Assembly: GCA_900546615.1 (NCBI GenBank)
Contig: URDJ01000008.1
Span: forward strand, 1 to 64,000
Reading direction: 5' to 3'
From: an uncultured Eubacteriales bacterium
GTDB lineage: Bacteria; Bacillota; Clostridia; Oscillospirales; Oscillospiraceae
DNA length: 64,000 bases
Shown here one piece after another: positions 52,456 through 60,946 of this stretch. A model generated the notes under the pieces. That model was not told where the DNA came from and did not search any database. It saw only the letters and a list, made by a program, of their open reading frames with translations. A program made the translations under genes and the position numbers. Position 1 is the stretch's first letter, and every line of letters begins with the position of its first letter.

Positions 52456-54786
52456 TTGACCGATCTGGAGCTGATACGGATCTGCGAGGGCGCGGACTGC
52501 TGGCATACCCGGGCTGTGCCGGAGCTGGGCCTGCACCCGCTCATGATGGCCGACGGGCCTCACGGCCTGCGCAGGCAGGAGCGCGCGGGAGACATGCTGG
52601 GCATGAACCGCTCCCGGCCCGCGACCTGTTTCCCCACCGCTGTGCTCACCGCCTGCGGCTGGGACATGGAGCTTATGCGCGAGATCGGCGCCGCCATCGC
52701 GCGCGAAGCGCTCGACCAGGGCGTCGGCCTCGTGCTCGGGCCGGGCGCGAATATAAAGCGCAGCCCGCTCTGCGGCCGGAACTTCGAGTATTTCTCCGAG
52801 GACCCGCTGCTCACGGGCCGCCTCGCCGCCGCCTTCATCGAGGGCGTGCAGTCCGAGGGCGCGGGCGCGTGCCTGAAGCATTTCGCCTGCAACAATCAGG
52901 AATACAAGCGCTTTTCCTCCGACAGCGTCGTTGATGACCGTACGCTGCGGGAGGTCTACCTGCGCGGCTTTGAGCTGGCGGTGAAGGCCGCAAAGCCCGC
53001 CGCCGTCATGTGCGCCTACAACAGCGTAAACGGCGAGCACTGCTCGGACAGCCGCCGGCTGCTCACAGATATCCTGCGCGGCGACTGGGGTTTCGAGGGC
53101 GCGGTCATCACCGACTGGGGCGCGTCGAACGACAGAATACGCAGTTTTGAGGCCGGCTGCGACCTCATGATGCCGGGCGGCTCCGGCTACATGGAGGAGG
53201 ACTGTCTGCGCGCCATGGACACGGGCAGGCTCAGCCGCGAGGCGGTCGAGGCCTGCGCCGGGCGCGTGATAAAGCTCGTCAGGGCATACTCCGGCGCGGC
53301 CTCTGAGGGGAGGACCTGCGACTACGGCCGCAGTCACGAGCTGGCGGAAAGGGCCGCCGAGAGCTGCGCGGTACTCATGAAGAACGAGGGCGGCGTCCTG
53401 CCGATTAAGGAGCGCGCCGGGACGGTGTTCATAGGCGACATGGCCGCGCATCCGCGCTATCAGGGCGCGGGCAGCAGCCATATAAACCCGAAAAGGCTCA
53501 CCAGCGCCGCTGGCTGCTGCCCCGATATAAGGTGGGTGCAGGGCTGTCTCGCGGATGGGAGCACGACGGGGGAGCTGATCTCGGCGGCGGAGCGCGCGGC
53601 GCGGGCGGCAAAGACAGCGGTGGTGTTCGCGGGCCTGCCGGCGCAGTACGAATCCGAGGGCTTTGACCGCACGGACATGTCCATGCCTGAAGGACAGATA
53701 AAACTCATCGAGGCCGTGGCGGAGGCAAACCCGAACACGGTGGTGGTGCTCTCCTGCGGCAGCGCGGTGGAGCTGCCCTGGGCGGACAGGGTGCGCGGAA
53801 TACTCTACATGGGCCTGCCCGGCGAGGCGGGCGGCGAGGCCATTGAGCGGCTGCTCTTCGGCCAGGCGAACCCATCAGGTAAGCTGGCAGAGAGCTGGCC
53901 GATGCAGTATTCGGACAGCGCCGTCTCGGAGCACTACGGCGAGCGCGACCCGCTCTATCGCGAGGGCCTCTATGTCGGCTACCGCTGGTATTCGAGCGCC
54001 GGAATACCCGTGCGCTACGCCTTCGGCCACGGGCTGAGCTACACGAGCTTCGAGTATTCGGACATGAGCGTCGGGGACGGGGAAGTCAGCTTCACGCTTA
54101 AAAACACCGGGAAATTCGCGGGCGCGGAGGTCTCGCAGCTGTACTTCACGCCGCCCGAGGGCGCGTACTACCGGCCGCGCCTGAACCTCTGCGGCTTTGC
54201 GCGGACATATCTGGAGCCGGGCGAGAGCCGCAGGGTGAGGGTGGATATCTCGAAGGAGAGCCTCGCCGTCTGGACGGGCGTGGGCTGGCGCGTGCCAGGC
54301 GGCGTCTATCGGCTGAAGCTCGGCTCGGGCAGTGAGGATATAAGGCTCGTCTCGGAGCTGAGCTGCCCCGCCGTCGCCCTGCCCGCGCCGCCCGAGACCC
54401 CCTCGTGGTACTTTGCGCCGCAGGGGAAACCCCGCACGGCGGATTTCGTGCGGCTGCTGGGCCGGCGGGTCGAGGCACGCGCCCGCAAAAAGGGCGGGTA
54501 CACGATGGAAAACACCCTCCTCGACCTCTGCGCGGACAGCGCGCCCGCGCGGGCGGTGTACCGCGTGATGGAGCAGGTCATAGCACGGTCCAGCGGCGGG
54601 GACAGGGCCTCGCCCGAATATAAGATGATGCTCTCCTCGGCGGCGGACGCCTCGCTGAGCGGGATGCAGATAAACGGCGGCATACGCGGGCCGTGGCTCG
54701 GCGCGCTGCTGGAGATGGCGAACGGAAAATACGCGCGCGGCCTCGGAAGGCTGGTCCGGGGCGCGGTCGGGAGGTCAGGAAAATGA
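52456..54786 (+). CDS. Glycoside hydrolase family 3 protein (beta-glucosidase-like)
   Basis: About 776 residues, no signal peptide. N-terminal TIM barrel with HGLRRQE-type start, GAGACLKHFACNNQE (His) and the nucleophile segment AVITDWGASNDR; C-terminal alpha/beta sandwich (AESCAVLMKNEGGVLPI, FDRTDMSMPEGQ) and a fibronectin III-like end (GYRWYSSAGIPVRYAFGHGL). It releases terminal sugars from beta-glycosides inside the cell. TTG start 7 bases after GGGGGG. The last 120 residues extend past the usual FnIII and may be a separate domain. Operon leader. Confidence 0.9.
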   Translation: MTDLELIRICEGADCWHTRAVPELGLHPLMMADGPHGLRRQERAGDMLGMNRSRPATCFPTAVLTACGWDMELMREIGAAIAREALDQGVGLVLGPGANIKRSPLCGRNFEYFSEDPLLTGRLAAAFIEGVQSEGAGACLKHFACNNQEYKRFSSDSVVDDRTLREVYLRGFELAVKAAKPAAVMCAYNSVNGEHCSDSRRLLTDILRGDWGFEGAVITDWGASNDRIRSFEAGCDLMMPGGSGYMEEDCLRAMDTGRLSREAVEACAGRVIKLVRAYSGAASEGRTCDYGRSHELAERAAESCAVLMKNEGGVLPIKERAGTVFIGDMAAHPRYQGAGSSHINPKRLTSAAGCCPDIRWVQGCLADGSTTGELISAAERAARAAKTAVVFAGLPAQYESEGFDRTDMSMPEGQIKLIEAVAEANPNTVVVLSCGSAVELPWADRVRGILYMGLPGEAGGEAIERLLFGQANPSGKLAESWPMQYSDSAVSEHYGERDPLYREGLYVGYRWYSSAGIPVRYAFGHGLSYTSFEYSDMSVGDGEVSFTLKNTGKFAGAEVSQLYFTPPEGAYYRPRLNLCGFARTYLEPGESRRVRVDISKESLAVWTGVGWRVPGGVYRLKLGSGSEDIRLVSELSCPAVALPAPPETPSWYFAPQGKPRTADFVRLLGRRVEARARKKGGYTMENTLLDLCADSAPARAVYRVMEQVIARSSGGDRASPEYKMMLSSAADASLSGMQINGGIRGPWLGALLEMANGKYARGLGRLVRGAVGRSGK

Positions 54787-55589
54787 AACTGCCGTTTTAT
54801 GACAAGGTCGAGGAGCTGACGGAGACGGCCTCGAACATGTACCGCCTCGGCTGGCACGAGCGCAACGGAGGGAACATAAGCCTGCTGCTGGACGCCGCCG
54901 AGACCGACGGCCTGGACTTCGCCGAGGCAAAGCGCGTCTTCGACACGGGCTTTGACGCCTCGCCGCTCGCGGGCAGGTACCTGCTCGTCACCGGCACGGG
55001 GAAATACTTCAAAAACCTCGAAAAATACCCCGAGCGCGACCTGGGCCTCATCCGCATAGGCGCGGACGGGCGCTCGGCGGAGCTTATCTGGGGCTACTCG
55101 GACGGGGGCAGGTGCACCTCCGAGCTGCCGAGCCATCTCATGGGCCACATCTCGCGGCTCGCCGTGGACGGGGAGAACCGCGTCGTCATGCACAGCCACC
55201 CGACGAACCTCATCGCCATGACCTGCGTGCACGAGCTGGACTCACGCGAGTTCACGCGCACGCTCTGGCGCATGAACAACGAGTGCATCATGGTGCTGCC
55301 CGACGGGGTGAACGTCCTGCCCTGGCAGCTGTGCGGCACGGCGGAGATAGGCGTCGAGACGGCGCGGGAATTCAAAACGGCGCGGCTCGTCGTCTGGGCG
55401 CACCACGGCATCTACGGCTGCGGGGCCACGCTGGACGACGCCTTCGGCCTCATCGAGAGCGCTGAGAAGGCTGCGGAGATCTATCTCAAGATAGCGCATC
55501 TGCCGATAAAGGGCCTCATCGAGGACGAGCAGCTCAAAAAGCAGGCGGCGCACCTCGGCCTTCGCGTGCGCGAGGGATTTCTGGACTGA
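54783..55589 (+). CDS. rhaD: Rhamnulose-1-phosphate aldolase
   Basis: 268 residues, class II aldolase fold. Seen: HERNGGNISLLL near residue 22, VTGTGKYFKNL, the zinc ligands in VVMHSHPTN and later VVWAHHGIYGCG. It splits L-rhamnulose 1-phosphate into dihydroxyacetone phosphate and L-lactaldehyde. Coupled to the GH3 gene by ATGA overlap. No rhamnose isomerase or kinase is near, so the operon handles only part of that pathway, or the aldolase accepts another ketose phosphate. Confidence 0.88.
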   Translation: MKLPFYDKVEELTETASNMYRLGWHERNGGNISLLLDAAETDGLDFAEAKRVFDTGFDASPLAGRYLLVTGTGKYFKNLEKYPERDLGLIRIGADGRSAELIWGYSDGGRCTSELPSHLMGHISRLAVDGENRVVMHSHPTNLIAMTCVHELDSREFTRTLWRMNNECIMVLPDGVNVLPWQLCGTAEIGVETAREFKTARLVVWAHHGIYGCGATLDDAFGLIESAEKAAEIYLKIAHLPIKGLIEDEQLKKQAAHLGLRVREGFLD

Positions 55590-55601
55590 GAGGCGGTACG
55601 G

Positions 55602-57158
55602 ATGACCAAAATAACCGACTTGAGCCTCCGGCCCGGCGAGGACGAGGCCCGGCTGTACGGGCTGGCGGCACAGAGGCTGGGCAGGCCGGAGTCCGATATA
55701 GCCGGGCTGACGATACTCAGGAAAGGCCTGGATGCGCGGCGGCGCGGGGCCGTCCGCTGGGTGTACTCCGTGAGCGTGCGGCTCAGGGGCGAGCCGGAGG
55801 AGGCGCCGGAGGGCTATGATATACCGCGGCTCGCGCGGCCGGAGCGGCCGCCCGTCGTGGCGGGTTTCGGGCCGGCAGGCATCTTTGCAGCGCTGGTGCT
55901 CTCCCGCGCAGGGCTGTGCCCCATCGTACTCGAGCGCGGCCCCTGCATGGAGGAGCGGCAAAGGGCCGTGGAGACCTTCCGCGCCGGCGGGGCCTTCGAC
56001 CCTGAGGCCAACGTCCAGTTCGGCGAGGGCGGGGCCGGGGCCTTCTCCGACGGCAAGCTCGGCACCGGCACGCACGACCGGCGCATCTCCTTCGTGCTGG
56101 GCACACTCATAGAGCACGGCGCGAAGCCCTCCATCGCCTACGACGCGAAGCCCCACCTCGGCACCGACGTGCTCTCAAGGGTCGTCGTCAGCATCCGAAA
56201 AGAGATAGAGCGCCTCGGCGGCAGGCTCATGTTCCGCACGAGGCTCGATGGGCTGGACATTCAAAACGGCGCTCTGCGGGGCCTCACGATATCCTCCTGC
56301 GGTGAGGAGGGATATATCCCCGCCGGGCAGCTCATACTGGCTACGGGCCACAGCGCGAGGGACACTTTCAAAATGCTGCTCGAGGCGGGCCTGCCGCTCG
56401 AGCCGAAGGCATTTTCGATGGGCGCGAGGATAGAACATCTCCAGCGGGATATTGACCTCGCGCAGTATGGCATGCCGCGCGGCAAAAAGCTCCCCGCCGC
56501 GGACTACGGCCTGAACGTACACCTGCCGGGCGGGCGCGGGGTCTACACCTTCTGCATGTGCCCCGGCGGCGTGGTCATAAACGCCGCGAGCGAGCCGGGC
56601 GGCGTCGTGACGAACGGCATGAGCTGGTCGGGCCGGGCCGGTGAAAACGCCAACTCCGCCCTGCTGGTCTCCGTGACGCCCGGGGATTTCCCCTATGCCG
56701 GGCCGCTCGGCGGCGCAATCTGGCAGAGGGAGATAGAGCGCCGGGCCTTCGAGTACGCGGGCGGCGGATATCTCGCCCCGGCGCAGCTCGTGGGCGACTT
56801 TCTCGCGTGCCGGGCCTCTGCGGGGCCCGGCCGGGTGGCACCGAGCATACTGCCCGGCGTCTTCTGGGGCGACCTGCGCGAGGTGCTGCCGGGCGTCGTC
56901 ACCTCGGCCATGGCCGAAGCCCTGCCGCTGCTGGGGAGAAAGCTCCGCGGCTTCGACGGAGCGGACGCGGTGCTGACCGGGCCGGAGACGCGCTCCTCCT
57001 CGCCCGTGCGCATACCGAGGGACAAAAGCTGCCGCTCGAGCATTGGCGGCCTCTACCCCTGCGGCGAGGGCGCAGGCTGGGCCGGAGGCATCACCAGCGC
57101 CGCCGTGGACGGCATGCGCTGCGCCGAGGCGGTCATCTCGGAGGCGATGGGCGGATGA
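55602..57158 (+). CDS. FAD-dependent oxidoreductase (BF-type dehydrogenase family)
   Basis: 518 residues. An N-terminal 80-residue ferredoxin-like part (LRPGEDEARLYGLAAQRLG), then an FAD-binding Rossmann motif VVAGFGPAGIFAALVLSRAG. Other conserved blocks are NVQFGEGGAGAFSDGKLGTG, FSMGARIEHLQRDID and the C-terminal GLYPCGEGAGWAGGITSAA. This is the widespread uncharacterised NAD(P)/FAD protein family of Clostridia and Bacteroidetes. The enzymatic role is unknown. Confidence 0.88.
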   Translation: MTKITDLSLRPGEDEARLYGLAAQRLGRPESDIAGLTILRKGLDARRRGAVRWVYSVSVRLRGEPEEAPEGYDIPRLARPERPPVVAGFGPAGIFAALVLSRAGLCPIVLERGPCMEERQRAVETFRAGGAFDPEANVQFGEGGAGAFSDGKLGTGTHDRRISFVLGTLIEHGAKPSIAYDAKPHLGTDVLSRVVVSIRKEIERLGGRLMFRTRLDGLDIQNGALRGLTISSCGEEGYIPAGQLILATGHSARDTFKMLLEAGLPLEPKAFSMGARIEHLQRDIDLAQYGMPRGKKLPAADYGLNVHLPGGRGVYTFCMCPGGVVINAASEPGGVVTNGMSWSGRAGENANSALLVSVTPGDFPYAGPLGGAIWQREIERRAFEYAGGGYLAPAQLVGDFLACRASAGPGRVAPSILPGVFWGDLREVLPGVVTSAMAEALPLLGRKLRGFDGADAVLTGPETRSSSPVRIPRDKSCRSSIGGLYPCGEGAGWAGGITSAAVDGMRCAEAVISEAMGG

Positions 57159-57670
57159 AAACGCTCTGGCTCATAGGCGGGCCAATGGGCGTCGGCAAAA
57201 GCAGTGCCGGGCGCGCCCTGCGCGACGGGCTGCCCCGGAGCATCTATCTCGACGGCGACTGGTGCTGGGACGCCAGCCCCTTCGTCGTGAACGCCGAGAC
57301 GAAGGCCATGGTCATGAAAAACATCCGTTTCCTGCTGCGGAGCTTCCTCGAATGCTCCGAGTACGAGAACGTCATCCTCGCCTGGGTCATGCACGAGCAG
57401 GCCATCATCGCCGGGCTGACTGAGGGCCTGACGGACTGCCGCGTCATTGCGGTTTCGCTGATCTGCTCGGAGCAGGAGCTTGAGCGGCGCATACGAAAGG
57501 ACGAGGCCGCGGGCCTGCGCGCGCCGGACGCTTTTGAGCGCGCGCGGGCATATCTGCCGCTCTACGCCGGCCTGCGCACGATAAAACTGGACACCACGGG
57601 CCTCAGCACCGCCGAGACCGCTGAAAAGATCGCTGAATTATCCGAATCTGATCGGAGGTATATAAAATGA
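57155..57670 (+). CDS. P-loop kinase-like ATPase
   Basis: 171 residues. Walker A WLIGGPMGVGKSSAGRAL at the N-terminus, YLDGDWCWDASPFVVN next, and an Arg-rich lid (LERRIRKDEAAGLRAPDAFERA) typical of small-molecule kinases such as shikimate/gluconate-type. Substrate unknown. It starts with an ATGA overlap to the oxidoreductase and overlaps the next gene in the same way. Confidence 0.85.
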   Translation: MKTLWLIGGPMGVGKSSAGRALRDGLPRSIYLDGDWCWDASPFVVNAETKAMVMKNIRFLLRSFLECSEYENVILAWVMHEQAIIAGLTEGLTDCRVIAVSLICSEQELERRIRKDEAAGLRAPDAFERARAYLPLYAGLRTIKLDTTGLSTAETAEKIAELSESDRRYIK

Positions 57671-58449
57671 AAATAGCCGTTATAACGGGCGCGTCCTCGG
57701 GCATGGGCCTCGAGTTCGCAAAGGCCATCGACGCCGAGGAGACGCTCGACGAGATCTGGCTCATCGCCAGAAGAAAGGAGAGGCTTGAGGAGCTGTCAAA
57801 GTCGCTCAGGGCGAAGGCAAGAATACTGCCCATGGATCTCGGCAAAAGCGAGAGCTTTGACGAGTACAAGGCGCTGCTCGAAGAAGAAAAGCCCCTCATC
57901 TCCACGCTCTGCAACGCGGCGGGCTTCGGCCGCTTCGCGCTCTTCACGGAGACGGAGCTCGAGGTGAACCTCGCCATGATAGACTTAAACGACAAGGCGC
58001 TCGTGGCGATGACCCAGCTTAGCCTGCCGTATATGAAGCGCGGCTCGCGGGTCATAAACCTCGACTCGCTCTCGGCCTTCCAGCCGGTGCCCTACCAGTG
58101 TATCTACGGCTCGACGAAGGCCTTTGTCCTGAGCTTTTCGCGCGCTCTCAACGTCGAGCTGGAGCCGCGCGGCATCCGGGTCATGGCCGTCTCACCCGGC
58201 TGGGTCAAGACGGAGTTCTTCGACCACGCCGTCTCGGACAACGGGGCGGTGACCTACTACGACATACTCTGGGAGCCGGCCGACGTCGCCAAACGCGCCA
58301 TGCGCGACTACAAAAAGGGCAAGGACGTCTCCATCCTCGGCCACAGGGTCCGGCGCCAGGTGCTGCTCGTGAAGCTGCTGCCCCACCGCCTCGTCATGAA
58401 GGTCTGGATGAAGCAGCAGGGCCACGCCAACCGCCCGCCCGAGGACTGA
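57667..58449 (+). CDS. Short-chain dehydrogenase/reductase
   Basis: 260 residues, classical SDR. Cofactor motif AVITGASSGMGLEFA, NAAGFG, catalytic Ser region VINLDSLSAFQPVP and YQCIYGSTKAF (YxxxK). GIRVMAVSPGWVKTEFFD ends the core, and a C-terminal extension with a basic helix suggests membrane association. The substrate is unknown; it closes the GH3 operon ahead of a terminator. Confidence 0.9.
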   Translation: MKIAVITGASSGMGLEFAKAIDAEETLDEIWLIARRKERLEELSKSLRAKARILPMDLGKSESFDEYKALLEEEKPLISTLCNAAGFGRFALFTETELEVNLAMIDLNDKALVAMTQLSLPYMKRGSRVINLDSLSAFQPVPYQCIYGSTKAFVLSFSRALNVELEPRGIRVMAVSPGWVKTEFFDHAVSDNGAVTYYDILWEPADVAKRAMRDYKKGKDVSILGHRVRRQVLLVKLLPHRLVMKVWMKQQGHANRPPED

Positions 58450-58470
58450 TCTTCGCCCCCGCGCAGGCAT

Positions 58471-58506
58471 AAAAAACCGCCCGACCCCCAATGGCCGGGC
58501 GGATTT
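58471..58506. terminator. Terminator after the GH3 operon
   Basis: A6 then CCGCCCG..., pairing with CGGGCGG at 58496-58502, then ATTTG. The thioesterase gene on the other strand ends at 58509, so it probably serves both. Confidence 0.65.
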
Positions 58507-58508
58507 GC

Positions 58509-59018
58509 TTATTCCGGTATGTCTATCTCTGCCGGGTCGTCCGGCTCCTCTATGCAGACCCAGATATCGCCGTTCGACTCAAGGTCGCCTATGACGTCCA
58601 GCGGCTGCTTCATATACCTCGCATGGGCCGTGGCCGCCAGCGTGCCGTCCTGCAGATACAGGCTCCCCTCGCTCTCGAAGATGAGCCTCGTGTTCCTCGT
58701 CACCTTCCCGGTCACGAGCAGCGGCTCGCTGTAGGGCACCGGCTTTTTGAACCTCACGCTGATGTCGCCCGTCACCGCCCAGGTCTCCGGCTCCGAGACG
58801 TTTATCGCGCGCCCCAGCGTTTCGTCCAGCAGCGCCGTAATTACCCCGCCGTGCACCCGCCCGGGGTAACTTTGATGCTCGAACTTCGCCGCCGTCAGGC
58901 AGGCCACAGTGCCGTCCTCCAGCTCATAAAAGCGGCTGTGCAGCCCAAAGGGGTTGTTCACCCCGCAGATGAAGCAGTTGCCGCTGTTGTTGTGCTTCCT
59001 GACTACCTTCTTCTTCAA
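58509..59018 (-). CDS. PaaI family hotdog thioesterase
   Basis: 169 residues. The hotdog core with GRVHGGVITALLDETLGRA (active-site Asp/Glu helix) and FICGVNNPFGLHSRFYELED near the N-terminus. It hydrolyses acyl-CoA thioesters; substrate unknown. Start is the TTG 8 bases from GGAGG (MKKKVVRKHN); the longer reading lacks a site. Confidence 0.88.
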   Translation of the reverse strand: MKKKVVRKHNNSGNCFICGVNNPFGLHSRFYELEDGTVACLTAAKFEHQSYPGRVHGGVITALLDETLGRAINVSEPETWAVTGDISVRFKKPVPYSEPLLVTGKVTRNTRLIFESEGSLYLQDGTLAATAHARYMKQPLDVIGDLESNGDIWVCIEEPDDPAEIDIPE

Positions 59019-59037
59019 AAACCGCGCCTCCAAACGC

Positions 59038-59238
59038 TCATACCGGCAGATACCTCAGCACGCCGCCGAAGCTCTCCTCCGCGGCGGTCAGTACCTTCGC
59101 CAGATCGTAATTCGAAAACACCACGTCCGCTATCCTGACCAGGTCCGCGTCCATCAGCAGGCCCAGCGCGAACACCACACAGCCGAGGACCGCCAGCACT
59201 ATAACTACGGTCAGAATGACGCTCCAGAGCTTTTTCAT
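59038..59238 (-). CDS. Small hypothetical membrane protein
   Basis: 66 residues. An N-terminal membrane helix (SVILTVVIVLAVLGCVVFAL) is followed by a short amphipathic end. It overlaps the upstream 352-residue gene by 4 bases and so is probably its partner. No family recognised. Confidence 0.65.
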   Translation of the reverse strand: MKKLWSVILTVVIVLAVLGCVVFALGLLMDADLVRIADVVFSNYDLAKVLTAAEESFGGVLRYLPV

Positions 59239-60293
59239 CCGCGTTCCTCCTCCCCGTGCTCATAGCACCAGTCACGGCCCTTCCGTATGACAAGGTCGGC
59301 GAACCCGACGGCACAGCGCCTGAAGAACCATATCGCCGCGCACACGAGCAGCAGGCCCAGCGCCGCGAACACCAGCCCCGCGCCGGCCAGCAGCAGAATA
59401 TCCGCAACCACGCTCATGCCCAAAAAGCAGAACGACACCAGCAGCGCCGCCGCGCCTATCACCGCCGCGCCCGCCCCGAGTATCGCAAGCGCGACCGCCG
59501 TCAGCAGCGCCGTCACCGGTATGCCGATGACGATGCCGAAAAAGATATACACGATTAGCAGCCCAACCTTCGCCTTGGGCGGCTTCGGCAGTTCGGGCGG
59601 TCCTCCCCAGAAGGGCGGCAGCTCCGACGGCTCCTCCGTCTCCCCGGCCCCGGTTTCTTCAGCGGCTTCATCAGCCGCCTCAGCCGGCTCCTCCAAGGGC
59701 TCGGCGATGTCGGCATCCACTGTCTCCAGTTCCTCGGCCGGCGTATCCTCCGCCGCCTCATCTGCCGGCTCCGCTTCAGCCTCGTCCCCGGTATCAGTCT
59801 CCGCCTCGACCTCGGTCACGGCCTCCGCCTCAGTGCTCTCCGGCCCCGCAGGCTCGTCCGGAGCCTCCGCCTCGGACGTTTCCGGCTCAATCATCTCTGG
59901 CGTTTCCGGCTCAATCGGCTCGCCAGGCATCTCGCCGGGGGCCTCGTCCGAAGTCTCCTGTTCCCCGGCCCCAGGCTCCGGCTCAGTATCGGTCTCGGCC
60001 GGCATATCTTCCTCCGGCGCGCTCTCCGCCTCCGTCGGCTCGACCTCAACGGGTTCGACAACAGCCGGCCCGGCCTCGGGTTCGTCTCTCAGTTCGTCCT
60101 CCTCAGGCGGAACATAGCCCCTGAGCACGGAGACGGCGGCAAAGGTCGGACTGCCGAGGCTGGCTATGACGGCGGCGTCGTTCTCGCCCTCGTCAAAGCG
60201 GCGGTTCACACCGCGCAGCACGGCCTCGCGGTCGGCGGCAGCCATGCCGGAAAGGAGCTTTGCCAGCTCCGCTACATATTTGTGTCTGTCCAA
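59235..60293 (-). CDS. HAAS/DUF1700-like membrane protein with long acidic Pro/Ala/Glu linker
   Basis: About 352 residues. Residues 1-60 form a HAAS-like helical domain (YVAELAKLLSGMAAADREAV, VIASLGSPTFAAVSVL). Then about 160 residues are almost entirely Glu, Pro, Ala, Thr and Ser (EPTEAESAPEEDMPAETDTE-type), probably disordered. It ends in about four helices (LLIVYIFFGIVIGIPVTALL onward). HAAS domains usually pair with PadR-type regulators, none seen here. Start TTG behind GGAGGTGA. Promoter at 60337-60365. Confidence 0.75.
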   Translation of the reverse strand: MDRHKYVAELAKLLSGMAAADREAVLRGVNRRFDEGENDAAVIASLGSPTFAAVSVLRGYVPPEEDELRDEPEAGPAVVEPVEVEPTEAESAPEEDMPAETDTEPEPGAGEQETSDEAPGEMPGEPIEPETPEMIEPETSEAEAPDEPAGPESTEAEAVTEVEAETDTGDEAEAEPADEAAEDTPAEELETVDADIAEPLEEPAEAADEAAEETGAGETEEPSELPPFWGGPPELPKPPKAKVGLLIVYIFFGIVIGIPVTALLTAVALAILGAGAAVIGAAALLVSFCFLGMSVVADILLLAGAGLVFAALGLLLVCAAIWFFRRCAVGFADLVIRKGRDWCYEHGEEERG

Positions 60294-60336
60294 AAGAAAG
60301 TCACCTCCGCGTGACGGGATGTGGGCATACATTGTT

Positions 60337-60365
60337 ATTATAATGATTTTACCCTATTCGGTCAA
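60337..60365 (-). promoter_or_regulatory. Promoter for the HAAS-like gene
   Basis: Minus strand TTGACC and TATAAT with 17-base spacing, 44 bases upstream of the start. Confidence 0.75.
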
Positions 60366-60380
60366 GCCGTAAAAAAGCTC

Positions 60381-60409
60381 TTGACACGCCCGTGAAAGAG
60401 TGTTATTAT
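60381..60409 (+). promoter_or_regulatory. Promoter for tRNA-fMet
   Basis: TTGACA and TATTAT with 17-base spacing, 15 bases before the tRNA. Stands back to back with the HAAS promoter. Confidence 0.75.
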
Positions 60410-60424
60410 AATAAGGCTCAATAT

Positions 60425-60502
<78 letters not shown>

Positions 60503-60503
60503 T

Positions 60504-60553
60504 GACGAGTGTTCTTATAGCATTTGAAGAGCTGTAAGAACACTCGTCTTTTT
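60504..60553 (+). terminator. Terminator of tRNA-fMet
   Basis: GACGAGTGTTCTTA (60504-60517) pairs with 60535-60548, followed by T5. Confidence 0.85.
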
Positions 60554-60615
60554 ATTTCAACCGGCGATTTCGGCTGGGGCATAGTTAACGAACACGCCCT
60601 TGTGAGTATTGACGG

Positions 60616-60741
60616 TCACATCTGCTCCCACACACCGTCAATTTTCTCCGTCAGCTCCTTTTGCTCGTCCTCATACCGTCTGGACATTTTCGCAAAACGG
60701 TCGTCGGAGAGCTTGCCGGAAACTTCGATCGATGTGCCCAT
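60616..60741 (-). pseudogene. C-terminal fragment of a large serine recombinase
   Basis: Minus-strand reading EVSGKLSDDRFAKMSRRYED followed by EQKELTEKI matches the DUF4368-type end of conjugative-element serine recombinases. Only about 40 residues remain before a TGA. No catalytic domain nearby. In the next 70 bases (to about 60545) another frame reads VTVNTHKGVFVNYAPAEIAG and stops, an unassigned fragment. Evidence of a decayed mobile element beside the tRNA. Confidence 0.6.
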
Positions 60742-60745
60742 ATTG

Positions 60746-60933
60746 AATAGCGTTTAAGCTAAACGCTATTTTTTCTTCTGGCCAATCTCACCGCTTTAAT
60801 GTAAGCAAAGCAGAAATTGTATAAGGCGGAACATCTTTTATTGCCACAGCTGAAAACCGGTTGGCTCATCTGCAAAATCGTTATACATGGTATAATCCCC
60901 CACGATAATTCCGGGGTCAGTGACTACATTTTT
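60746..60933 (-). pseudogene. Collapsed remnant of a Vat/CatB-type xenobiotic acetyltransferase
   Basis: Minus-strand pieces in order: KNVVTDPGIIVGDYTMYNDF (near the N-terminus of the hexapeptide acetyltransferases), then a stop, then in another frame KDVPPYTI, and after a stop DWPEEKIAFSLNAIQ. In intact enzymes these three pieces are separated by about 100 residues of hexapeptide repeat that are missing here. It follows the MATE gene by 14 bases, as if once in the same operon. The AATAGCGTTT/AAACGCTATT palindrome (60746-60770) lies in its last piece. Confidence 0.55.
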
Positions 60934-60946
60934 CTAAGTCTCCTGC

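Noticed and set aside
60524-60757. 77-codon plus-strand ORF after tRNA-fMet
   Set aside because: It begins inside the tRNA terminator and lies opposite the serine recombinase fragment, whose reading has family similarity.
60746-60772. Stand-alone terminator (AATAGCGTTT/AAACGCTATT with T-run)
   Set aside because: It folds well, but it lies inside the last recognisable block of the acetyltransferase remnant and has no gene needing it on the plus strand; kept only as a note.
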